Shown: positions 1 through 5,148 of the stretch, piece after piece
Layout: each line of letters begins with the position of its first letter
Position numbering within the stretch: the first letter of the stretch is position 1
Source of the DNA: Solobacterium sp.
GTDB taxonomy: Bacteria > Bacillota_I > Bacilli_A > Erysipelotrichales > Erysipelotrichaceae
Direction: 5' to 3'
Assembly (NCBI GenBank): GCA_017419465.1
Contig: JAFOLE010000175.1
Coordinates: forward strand, 1-5,246
Length of the DNA stretch: 5,246 nucleotides
Made by a program: the position numbers and the translations under genes
Notes under the pieces: model-generated
Seen by the model: the letters and a program-made list of their open reading frames with translations, nothing else
Told to the model about the DNA's origin: nothing
Databases searched by the model: none

Positions 1-1020
1 CGGACAGCGCTCCAGCGAAATGGCATCGTAGGAAATCCAGCAGGAGAAGATCCGGCTGGTCAGCTGTTTCCGATACAGGTCGGCGCAGAGATTGTCGATC
101 ATCTCAATGAAGACGATGCGGGCTTCGGAAAAACTGTATGGACGCGCAAGCACCTGACCGAGGTTCAGACTGTGCGCGGAGGCGTGGTAATGCTTGATGT
201 CGGACATGCATACAGGTTCAATTCCCCAGGCATGGTCGATCAGAATCTCCGCATCGATGCCGAAGGTTTTGTAAAACCATTCTTCATTCCGCTGTGATCC
301 GGCCGCAACCTGACCCATCGTAAACATGCCCGCATTGTTCAGGCGCCGTGCCTTTCCTGCACCGATCTGCCAGAAGTCCGTCAGAGGCTGATGGTCCCAG
401 AGGAGGTATTTATAGCTGAGTTCATTGAGCTCCGCGATGCGAACGCCATCTTTGTCCGCCGGTGCCTTCTTTGCGACAATGTCCATGGCCACTTTGGCAA
501 GATACATATTGGTTCCGATACCGACGGTCGCGGTGATGCCGGTTTCCGCAAGCACATCCCGGATCATTGTGATAGCCATCAGATGCGGGGCGGAAATGCC
601 GCGCACGTTCGCTTCCGCTTCATAGAAGTGCAGGTAGGGCGTCACATCGATAAAGCATTCATCAATGGAATAAACATGAATATCCTCTTCGGATACATAG
701 CGCAGATAGACGGAATAGATCAGCGCGGAGATGCGCTCATACTCCGCCATTCGGGGCATCGCCACAATATAATCCACGCGGCAGTGATGCGACCATTCAT
801 ATTCCCGGATCTTCTGTTTTGCCTCAAACAGACGGGGACGGGAGGGAACCCCGATTGCCTTGAGGGCGGGCGATACCGCAAGACAGATCGTTTTGTCCGA
901 GCGGGTTTCATCCGCCACCAGCAGCCGTGCCTTCAGCGGGTCGAGGCCAAGGTGCACGCACTCCACAGAGGCATAGTAGGACTTCAGATCAATACAGATG
1001 TAGATATGTTCATCACGCAT
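1..1020 (-). CDS. Y-family (UmuC/DinB-type) translesion DNA polymerase, C-terminus cut by window edge
   Basis: The 340 visible codons read without a stop to base 1. Seen: an N-terminal palm motif with D11 (first metal-binding Asp) in IDLKSYYASVEC, Y16 at the D+5 position of the steric gate that excludes ribonucleotides, and the second catalytic motif YSIDECFIDV with S118, D120 and E121. A finger segment around residues 46-70 (CLAVSPALKAIGVPSRPRLF) and a thumb-leading segment VGIGTNMYLAKVAMDIVAKK (166-185) follow. Residues from about 295 begin the little-finger domain, which is lost at the edge; relatives are about 410-500 residues long. Known for the family: low-fidelity synthesis past DNA lesions on the chromosome. 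The closest style is the Firmicutes UvrX/YqjW type rather than classic DinB, but this is from recall. The start is ATG 1020 with GGAGG at 1027-1031, spacing 6. It is the last visible gene of the minus-strand cluster behind xre, immA-like and GNAT genes. A 304-codon + strand frame opposite it is a shadow. Confidence 0.95.
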   Translation of the reverse strand, partial: MRDEHIYICIDLKSYYASVECVHLGLDPLKARLLVADETRSDKTICLAVSPALKAIGVPSRPRLFEAKQKIREYEWSHHCRVDYIVAMPRMAEYERISALIYSVYLRYVSEEDIHVYSIDECFIDVTPYLHFYEAEANVRGISAPHLMAITMIRDVLAETGITATVGIGTNMYLAKVAMDIVAKKAPADKDGVRIAELNELSYKYLLWDHQPLTDFWQIGAGKARRLNNAGMFTMGQVAAGSQRNEEWFYKTFGIDAEILIDHAWGIEPVCMSDIKHYHASAHSLNLGQVLARPYSFSEARIVFIEMIDNLCADLYRKQLTSRIFSCWISYDAISLERCP

Positions 1021-1052
1021 ACGCAGCCTCCGTTTCCGTATTTCGGGCATAA

Positions 1053-1084
1053 GAAAAACATCGTCTGTACAAACAATGTTTTTC
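1053..1084. repeat. 32-bp near-perfect inverted repeat between GNAT and polymerase genes (terminator or operator)
   Basis: On the minus strand the arms are GAAAAACATTGTTTGT and ACAGACGATGTTTTTC. All 16 positions pair if two G-T wobbles are allowed. It begins 9 bases after the GNAT stop and ends 32 bases before the polymerase ATG. Because the outer arms are A5/T5 it could act as a weak intrinsic terminator for the GNAT transcript, although the stem is GC-poor. Equally, a long two-fold symmetric site just upstream of the polymerase could be an operator. It does not match the Bacillus LexA box (CGAAC-N4-GTTCG), nor the half-site of the palindrome in front of the xre gene. The symmetry is certain; its role is not. 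Confidence 0.6.
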
Positions 1085-1093
1085 GGGTGATTG

Positions 1094-1534
1094 TTACGCT
1101 TCCTTCCGGATCATTTTCACATGTGGAATGCCGTCCTCGAGGAACTCCTCAGAGACGACCTCAAACCCGAGTGACTGATAGAAGGGAATGGCATAGACCT
1201 GTGCTTCGAGGTAGACCGTATCTGCCTGAAACATGTCCTTTGCGATCCGGACACCTTCCGAAAGAATCCGGGTGCCGAGTCCCTTGTGATGCTCCGCCGC
1301 AATGACACGACCGATCGAGACATGTTCGCTTTCCACACCGCGGTCCATGATCCGCAGATATGCATGAATGCCGTTCATATCTTCCAGCCAGACATGAACC
1401 GCTTCCTGGTCGCGGTCATCGAGCTCGGGATACGGACAGTTCTGTTCCACCACAAAGACGTTTACGCGAAGTTTCAGAATCGCGTAGAGTTCTTCGACGG
1501 ACAGTTCATAGAATCGCTTAATACACAGTTTCAT
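1094..1534 (-). CDS. ElaA-like GNAT family N-acetyltransferase
   Basis: This 146-residue protein has the length and layout of the ElaA group of GNAT acyltransferases (COG2153), which move an acetyl group from acetyl-CoA to an amine; the physiological substrate of ElaA proteins is not established. Seen: the ElaA-typical N-terminal stretch LYAILKLRVNVFVVEQNCPY (17-36) followed by ELDDRD, then motif A with the pyrophosphate-binding loop SIGRVIAAEHHKGLGTRIL (73-91; G85 and G87), and motif B around VYLEAQVYAIPFYQSLGFEV (107-126), where Y119 and the SLGF turn fit the usual GNAT C-terminal core. The start is ATG 1534 with AAGGG 9 bases upstream. It lies 35 bases after the metallopeptidase stop with no terminator between, so co-transcription is likely. 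The 32-bp inverted repeat just downstream may partly end the transcript. A role in modifying a partner in the damage response is conceivable, but nothing in the sequence shows it. Confidence 0.9.
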   Translation of the reverse strand: MKLCIKRFYELSVEELYAILKLRVNVFVVEQNCPYPELDDRDQEAVHVWLEDMNGIHAYLRIMDRGVESEHVSIGRVIAAEHHKGLGTRILSEGVRIAKDMFQADTVYLEAQVYAIPFYQSLGFEVVSEEFLEDGIPHVKMIRKEA

Positions 1535-1569
1535 ATTTATTAACCCTTATAATCTGTATCTGATTTAAC

Positions 1570-2103
1570 TCAGATGGAATCGGCCTTGTCTTTGATGGAG
1601 CCAAGGAATGCGTTGTCGGGAGTAAACGGCGCATCGATCGGCTGACCGTCCTTCCGCATCATAAGCAGTTTGATCATCAGAAGATTGACATTGATGTTCA
1701 GACTGGATGCGGCAGTGACCATATCCGCCCCGTTATGAAGCAGGTCTGTCAGTTCTTCCTCATCGATCAGGAGGTTTGCGGCGAAGGCGTTTGCCTCATA
1801 CTCTGCCGCATTGCGGATATCAAACAGTTCATATTCGAGCAGAGGCTTCTGTCCGGAAAGGACTTCCCGGTGAAGCAGGATATGCCCGAGTTCATGCGCA
1901 CAGGTCATCCGCTGCATTTCCTCGCTCATATTCCGGTTGATGAAGATAAAGGGAATGTCATCGATCAGGGCACTCAGACCTTTCTGGCGCTTTGTGCTGA
2001 TGTATTTGACGGTGATGTCGAGCAGCTGACACAGCCGGAAGGGATCCCGGATGTCGTAGGTCCTTACCAGCTTTGAAGAGAGTTCTGCGGCACGGTTATC
2101 CAT
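1570..2103 (-). CDS. ImmA/IrrE family zinc metallopeptidase
   Basis: The 177-residue protein carries the gluzincin-like signature CAHELGHILLHRE with H70, E71 and H74 as the zinc/catalytic HEXXH set, followed by AAEYEANAFAANLLI (99-113), where a Glu (E101 or E103) supplies the third ligand, as in the family's E..AN.FA..LL motif. The N-terminal part (about 1-50) is a short helical region; the tail after 150 is variable. Known for the family: ImmA of ICEBs1 and IrrE of Deinococcus cleave a partner XRE repressor after DNA damage. The partner here is almost certainly the XRE gene just upstream: its stop codon lies inside this gene's first codons (ATGGATAA, 8-base overlap), which points to translational coupling. 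I chose ATG 2103 because it gives this overlap and has AGAGG 4 bases upstream. An in-frame ATG at 2124 with AGGA would add seven residues and cannot be excluded. Confidence 0.93.
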   Translation of the reverse strand: MDNRAAELSSKLVRTYDIRDPFRLCQLLDITVKYISTKRQKGLSALIDDIPFIFINRNMSEEMQRMTCAHELGHILLHREVLSGQKPLLEYELFDIRNAAEYEANAFAANLLIDEEELTDLLHNGADMVTAASSLNINVNLLMIKLLMMRKDGQPIDAPFTPDNAFLGSIKDKADSI

Positions 2104-2476
2104 GATGCCTCTGCTTTGCCTCATGGTAGGCTTCCTGCAGAGCCCGCATGATCTCGTCCATGTCTTCCTCTTCCATTTCGCCGCCTGCCCACAGCGCTTT
2201 TACATCCGCTACGAGATCCATTGCCTGCCGCATGGCAGTGCTGCCGTACTGTTCGTTTGCCCGCAGGACAAAATCAATGTCGCGGTTGAGCAGAACGGAT
2301 TCCTCAACGCCGAGCGCTTCCGCAAGCACGGCATACGTCTCCCGCTTCTTCGGCAGCATCTTTCCGCTCTCATAGTTCTGGATCGAGCGCCGGGAGATCC
2401 CGGTCTTCTCTGCCAGCTCTTCCTGCGAGAGGTTCTTCGATATCCGGATGTTGTGCAGTTTTTCCCCAAATTCCAT
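2096..2476 (-). CDS. XRE-family (HTH_3) repressor paired with the ImmA-like peptidase
   Basis: This 126-residue DNA-binding protein has an N-terminal Cro/CI-type helix-turn-helix (about residues 3-62): FGEKLHNIRISKNLSQEELA, then TGISRRSIQNYESGK with the recognition helix at about 27-38. The C-terminal half is helical and rich in Met/Glu (ALWAGGEMEEEDMDEIMRAL, 94-113), a segment I recall from Firmicutes regulators that sit next to ImmA/IrrE peptidases. Size and layout match ImmR (ICEBs1) and DdrO (Deinococcus), repressors cut in the C-terminal part by their peptidase partner; cleavage here is inference. The start is ATG 2476, with GGAG at 2483-2486 and spacing 6. The adjacent ATG at 2479 is only 3 bases from the GGAG. 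A TTG at 2506 would extend the frame but falls inside the operator palindrome. It is first in the minus-strand operon and probably autoregulated through the palindrome at 2487-2509. Confidence 0.93.
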   Translation of the reverse strand: MEFGEKLHNIRISKNLSQEELAEKTGISRRSIQNYESGKMLPKKRETYAVLAEALGVEESVLLNRDIDFVLRANEQYGSTAMRQAMDLVADVKALWAGGEMEEEDMDEIMRALQEAYHEAKQRHHG

Positions 2477-2486
2477 CATTGTCTCC

Positions 2487-2509
2487 AAGTTGCGCATCAT
2501 GCGCAACTT
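2487..2509. promoter_or_regulatory. Perfect 23-bp interrupted palindrome, probable XRE operator
   Basis: Two exact 11-bp arms, AAGTTGCGCAT and its reverse complement ATGCGCAACTT, flank a single central base (2498). The site begins about 2 bases downstream of the predicted start of transcription (near 2511) of the xre operon and ends directly against the xre ribosome binding site (2483-2486). This places it where bound repressor would block initiation or early elongation. In RNA the same symmetry could also form a hairpin just before the ribosome binding site. A dyad of this size in front of an XRE gene is the usual form of an autoregulatory operator; binding itself is inferred. Confidence 0.75.
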
Positions 2510-2517
2510 ACGTCTTC

Positions 2518-2546
2518 ATACTAATCCGCCGGCTGTTCAAAGTCAA
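2518..2546 (-). promoter_or_regulatory. Sigma-A-type promoter of the xre-immA-GNAT(-polymerase) operon
   Basis: Reading the minus strand, -35 TTGACT (2541-2546) and -10 TAGTAT (2518-2523) are separated by exactly 17 bases. They match the consensus at 5 of 6 and 4 of 6 positions. Transcription would begin near 2511, immediately before the 23-bp palindrome, giving a leader of about 35 bases to the xre ATG. It fires away from the MATE gene, so 2477-2619 is a divergent control region. Confidence 0.7.
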
Positions 2547-2595
2547 CGGGAAAGAATGTACAGAATGCGTTGTGCGTTAAGGATGTGGGAATGTG

Positions 2596-2604
2596 TGGTA
2601 TGAT
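2596..2604 (+). promoter_or_regulatory. Candidate extended -10 promoter for the MATE gene
   Basis: TGGTATGAT fits an extended -10 element (TGn followed by TATGAT, 5 of 6). No good -35 lies at the right distance (GTTAAG or TTAAGG near 2576-2582), which an extended -10 can tolerate. Initiation would be near 2611, only about 9 bases before the chosen ATG, with no ribosome binding site on the transcript. If the real promoter lies farther upstream, this motif is fortuitous and the short leader frame at 2591-2617 becomes relevant. Confidence 0.4.
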
Positions 2605-2619
2605 ACCCCTCGCGTAATT

Positions 2620-3951
2620 ATGGAAGAAAACCTGCTTACAACCGGTGATTACCGGAAAAAGATCCTGGGATTCATGTGGCCGATTCTGGTCGGTCAGTTT
2701 TTCCAGCAGATGTACAATACCGCCGATGCGCTCATCGTCGGTAATTTTCTGAATGCGGAATCCCTTGCGGCGGTTACTTCCACATCGTCTCTGGTATTCC
2801 TGATCATCGGCTTCTGCCTGGGCTTCTCGTCCGGCGCCGGCGTCATTGTCTCAAGACACATCGGCGCACGGGATGATGAACAGACCGGAAAGGCGGTTCA
2901 TACCGCAGTTCTGCTCGGTCTTGTGATCGGAATCATCACCACGATCCTAGGCGTCTTCTTTGCGGATGATCTGTTAAGGCTGATGGGAACCCCGGCCAAT
3001 ATCATTGAGCGGGCTGCGCTGTATCTGCGAATCTATTTCGGCGGCAGTATTTCGGTCGTCATGTACAACATGCTTGTCGGCATCGTGCAGGCGTCCGGCG
3101 ACAGTAAGCATCCGCTGTATTATCTGGTGATTTCCTCGATTCTGAATATCATCCTCGATATTGTATTTATCTCTGTATTCCACATGGATGTGGACGGTGC
3201 GGCATTTGCGACGATCATTGCCCAGACATTCAGTGTCCTGCTTGTATTACGGCAATTGCTTAACGCAAAAGATGCGACACGGGTGATTCTTTCAAAGCTC
3301 CGGTTTGACCGCGAGAATCTGCGCGGCATCCTGCGGTATGGATTTCCGACCGCCATGCAGGACAGTGTCATCGATCTTTCCAACGTACTGATCCAGTCCT
3401 ATATCAACTCCTTCGGCAGTGCCGCGGTGGCGGGCATCGGTGCCTCCACCCGGGCGGAAGGATTCGGCTTTCTGTTGATCACCGCATTCTCGATTGCGGT
3501 GACCACCTTTGTCTCACAGAATATCGGCGCCGGGGAATACGAACGGGCAAAGAAGGGAATCAGGTTCACGCTGATTACCTCCATTCTCATGATCGAGGCG
3601 GTGGGTCTCATCATGTACTGCTTTGCGCCGTATATCATCTCCGCCTTCAGTACGTCTCCGGACGTCATTGCGTTCGGTACCGGACGGATGCGCGTCTGTT
3701 CGCTCTTCTACTGCATGGTCGGCTTCTCCCATATCTCGAGCGCCGTCATGCGCGGTGCGGGAAGACCGAATGTGCCGCTGATCGTCATGCTGGGATGCTG
3801 GTGCGTGGTGCGCGTGGTGATCCTGATGACGATCGGACAGACCGTTCACGATATCCGGCTGGTGTACTGGATCTATCCGTTTACCTGGGTATTGAGCAGT
3901 ATTGTATATATCTTCTTTCTCAAAAGCACGAAAATCGGGCCGCAGGAATAA
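2620..3951 (+). CDS. MATE family multidrug/cation efflux transporter
   Basis: A 443-residue, very hydrophobic inner-membrane protein of the usual MATE length, with about 12 predicted membrane segments in two pseudo-symmetric halves. The internal repeat is visible: SRHIGARDDEQTGKAV (78-93) in the N half matches SQNIGAGEYERAKKGI (299-314) in the C half, and VQASGDSKHPLYYLV (156-170) matches VMRGAGRPNVPLIV (376-389). The start of the first segment, GFMWPILVGQFFQQMYNTAD (17-36), is typical of Firmicutes MATE proteins. The family exports organic cations, dyes or drugs using a H+ or Na+ gradient; the substrate here cannot be told. I chose ATG 2620 because it places the usual short soluble N-terminus before the first segment, but it has no Shine-Dalgarno. 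A GTG at 2593, with AAGGA nine bases upstream, would add nine residues. It is divergent from the xre operon and probably transcribed alone or with partial read-through into the CPBP gene. Confidence 0.95.
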   Translation: MEENLLTTGDYRKKILGFMWPILVGQFFQQMYNTADALIVGNFLNAESLAAVTSTSSLVFLIIGFCLGFSSGAGVIVSRHIGARDDEQTGKAVHTAVLLGLVIGIITTILGVFFADDLLRLMGTPANIIERAALYLRIYFGGSISVVMYNMLVGIVQASGDSKHPLYYLVISSILNIILDIVFISVFHMDVDGAAFATIIAQTFSVLLVLRQLLNAKDATRVILSKLRFDRENLRGILRYGFPTAMQDSVIDLSNVLIQSYINSFGSAAVAGIGASTRAEGFGFLLITAFSIAVTTFVSQNIGAGEYERAKKGIRFTLITSILMIEAVGLIMYCFAPYIISAFSTSPDVIAFGTGRMRVCSLFYCMVGFSHISSAVMRGAGRPNVPLIVMLGCWCVVRVVILMTIGQTVHDIRLVYWIYPFTWVLSSIVYIFFLKSTKIGPQE

Positions 3952-3969
3952 AAAGCGGTTCGTTTTTTT
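3950..3969 (+). terminator. Possible weak intrinsic terminator after the MATE gene
   Basis: Starting at the MATE stop codon, AAAAAGCG, loop GTT, then CGTTTTTTT can fold into an 8-pair stem (five A-T, one G-T, two G-C) whose 3' arm is a run of seven T. The stem is too weak to be sure of termination. The promoter before the next gene nevertheless suggests the two genes are separate units. Confidence 0.3.
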
Positions 3970-4001
3970 GTGCGGCAGATGATTCCCTGAAATCGAAGCG
4001 G

Positions 4002-4031
4002 TTGAAAATCAGACACAGAGGGTACTACAAT
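4002..4031 (+). promoter_or_regulatory. Candidate sigma-A promoter of the CPBP protease gene
   Basis: -35 TTGAAA (4002-4007) and -10 TACAAT (4026-4031), each 5 of 6 to consensus, are 18 bases apart. Transcription would start near 4038 and give a leader of about 37 bases carrying the strong AAGGGGGG ribosome binding site (4059-4066, spacing 8). Confidence 0.6.
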
Positions 4032-4074
4032 TCAGTTAACGGGAAGTTTCTTTGAAAAAAGGGGGGAATGTACA

Positions 4075-4899
4075 ATGAGCACAAAGAAACGGAAACACAT
4101 CATCACGGACAAGGTGCCCTGGCTTGTGGCGCTGATTCTCATGATTCTGGGAATCGCTGTGCCAAACGCAGTAAGCGGCGTCGTCGCCGGCTTCTTCGGC
4201 GGCACCGAGGTGACTGCCGGCCGCATCTGCAACACCGTAACAGCCATGCTTGTATCATTCATCATGATGGGCCTGTACACGCTCTGGTTCAAGCCGGAGT
4301 TTGACGGCAATCTCGGATCAGACGGCATCGCGAAAGGCTTCAGACTTGCGGTTCCGTTCCTCGTCTGCTGGGCCGTGTACTTCGTTCTCAACAAATATGT
4401 CGAAGGCGCAGTGTATGATTTTGCGGAAATCATGGTCTGGCTTTCCGGCTTTGCGGCAGGTGTAACCGAAGAGGTTGCGTTCCGCGGTCTTGCGACTACG
4501 ACACTGCTTCGGAAATACCGGTCGGAAAAGAACGTCTGGCTTCCGGGTGTTCTGATCGGCGTGCTGTTCGGCGCAGTTCATTTTCTGAATATCACCGCAG
4601 GTGATGATCCGATCATCGTCCTTCTTACGGTGATCTTCGCAATCGGCGGAGGCCTGGTCTTCGGCGCGATCTACACCATGTGCGGCAACCTCTGGCCGGT
4701 GATCTTTGTGCACGGTCTGTATGACTCGATCTCGTTCTCCATCCTTGAGAATCCAAACGAACCGATCGAGATCGGCCTGTTCTCTTATGTACAGATTGGA
4801 ATCATGTTTGTGGTCGGCATTCTGGCGCTGATTACCCTGATCAGGAAGCGCAGAAGCGTATCCGACCTCTGGCACCGCAAGTGGAACACCATTGCGTAA
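4075..4899 (+). CDS. CPBP family intramembrane glutamic endopeptidase (CAAX protease 2/Abi family)
   Basis: This 274-residue polytopic membrane protein carries the three family motifs in order: TEEVAFRG with E132, E133 and R137 (EExxxR); FGAVHF with F165 and H169 (FxxxH); and a last motif HGLYDS with H213 and D217. E132/E133 and the histidines form the catalytic centre of Rce1-like intramembrane proteases. About 7-8 hydrophobic segments are visible, including 15-42, 52-72, 88-108, 118-138, 155-172, 178-202, 204-222 and 236-256. The C-terminus is basic and cytoplasm-like. Bacterial members act in bacteriocin self-immunity, peptide-precursor processing or other poorly known roles; no bacteriocin gene or export partner is visible here, so the substrate is unknown. 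ATG 4075 has a strong ribosome binding site (AAGGGGGG, spacing 8) and its own promoter. An ATG at 4068 is in another frame. The gene is closed by a strong terminator, so it is probably monocistronic. Confidence 0.93.
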   Translation: MSTKKRKHIITDKVPWLVALILMILGIAVPNAVSGVVAGFFGGTEVTAGRICNTVTAMLVSFIMMGLYTLWFKPEFDGNLGSDGIAKGFRLAVPFLVCWAVYFVLNKYVEGAVYDFAEIMVWLSGFAAGVTEEVAFRGLATTTLLRKYRSEKNVWLPGVLIGVLFGAVHFLNITAGDDPIIVLLTVIFAIGGGLVFGAIYTMCGNLWPVIFVHGLYDSISFSILENPNEPIEIGLFSYVQIGIMFVVGILALITLIRKRRSVSDLWHRKWNTIA

Positions 4900-4927
4900 C
4901 GAATTAATATCAGTTGTGTAAAAACAG

Positions 4928-4965
4928 ACAGCGTCCCGGAACATTCCGGGACGCTGTTCTTTTTT
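4928..4965 (+). terminator. Strong rho-independent terminator after the CPBP gene
   Basis: The arms ACAGCGTCCCGGAA (4928-4941) and TTCCGGGACGCTGT (4944-4957) are exact complements. They leave a tiny loop (in practice ACAT after opening the innermost pair) and are followed by a T-rich tract, TTCTTTTTT, to 4965. It lies 28 bases beyond the stop of the CPBP gene and insulates it from the insertion sequence to the right. Confidence 0.93.
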
Positions 4966-5039
4966 CGTCCTGGTGGACAGTTGAGCGCACGCTGGAGATA
5001 ACAAATAGAGGGAAGAGTGAATTGCGCGAAACAATAAAA

Positions 5040-5058
5040 CCACCTGCTAGGCAGGTGG
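5040..5058 (+). repeat. Subterminal hairpin of the IS200-like left end
   Basis: CCACCTGC and GCAGGTGG (8 bp, exact) flank the 3-base loop TAG. Its position about 90 bases before tnpA and the lack of a following T-run fit a TnpA-recognised DNA hairpin better than a transcription terminator. Assignment as the left-end recognition structure is inference from the family. Confidence 0.65.
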
Positions 5059-5063
5059 AAGGC

Positions 5064-5142
5064 AGGTGCTTCTTGTAGAAAGAAGCACCTCATCTGACTA
5101 AGATGGTGAGTGTCGAAGTCACCAGAATAGAAAGATGAGGTG
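5064..5142 (+). promoter_or_regulatory. Structured tnpA leader with two competing folds; one hides the ribosome binding site
   Basis: Fold A: AGGTGCTTCTT (5064-5074) pairs exactly with AAGAAGCACCT (5080-5090), and CATCT (5091-5095) pairs with AGATG (5101-5105). Fold B: CACCTCATCT (5086-5095) pairs exactly over 10 bp with AGATGAGGTG (5133-5142), which contains the tnpA ribosome binding site GAGG. In fold B the small hairpin GGTGA/TCACC (5105-5123) is held inside the loop. The two folds share 5086-5095, so they exclude one another. In Salmonella IS200 the tnpA leader is known to hide its ribosome binding site in a stem; here the same outcome is predicted from complementarity alone. Confidence 0.6.
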
Positions 5143-5148
5143 TTTAAT

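Noticed and set aside
1021..1093. A LexA/DinR SOS box upstream of the polymerase.
   Set aside because: No CGAAC-N4-GTTCG-like sequence is present; the nearest symmetry (AAAC-3-GTTT) is just the inner part of the 32-bp dyad and has the wrong spacing.
391..1305. A 304-codon open frame on the + strand.
   Set aside because: It lies opposite the Y-family polymerase and the GNAT gene, both of which show clear family motifs, and its own translation has no recognisable domain.
1548..1553. A TATAAT on the + strand between the metallopeptidase and GNAT genes.
   Set aside because: It would drive antisense RNA into the metallopeptidase gene, and I saw no matching -35; probably chance in an AT-rich gap.
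2477..2506. Longer starts for the XRE gene (TTG 2506, ATG 2500, ATG 2497, ATG 2479).
   Set aside because: The first three fall within the operator palindrome, with no ribosome binding site in front; ATG 2479 is only 3 bases from GGAG, while ATG 2476 has the ideal spacing of 6.
4075..4899. CPBP protease as a bacteriocin-immunity or abortive-infection gene.
   Set aside because: No bacteriocin precursor, ABC exporter or phage gene is visible nearby; the family label alone does not support the role.
4318..5043. A 241-codon open frame on the minus strand.
   Set aside because: It runs antisense through the CPBP motifs, the strong terminator and the IS left hairpin; the translation is His/Arg/Asp-rich, as expected of a shadow frame.
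5040..5090. CRISPR-like or terminator reading of the two adjacent hairpins.
   Set aside because: The two hairpins differ in sequence, have no spacer periodicity and no T-run after either stem; they fit an IS200-type end and leader.
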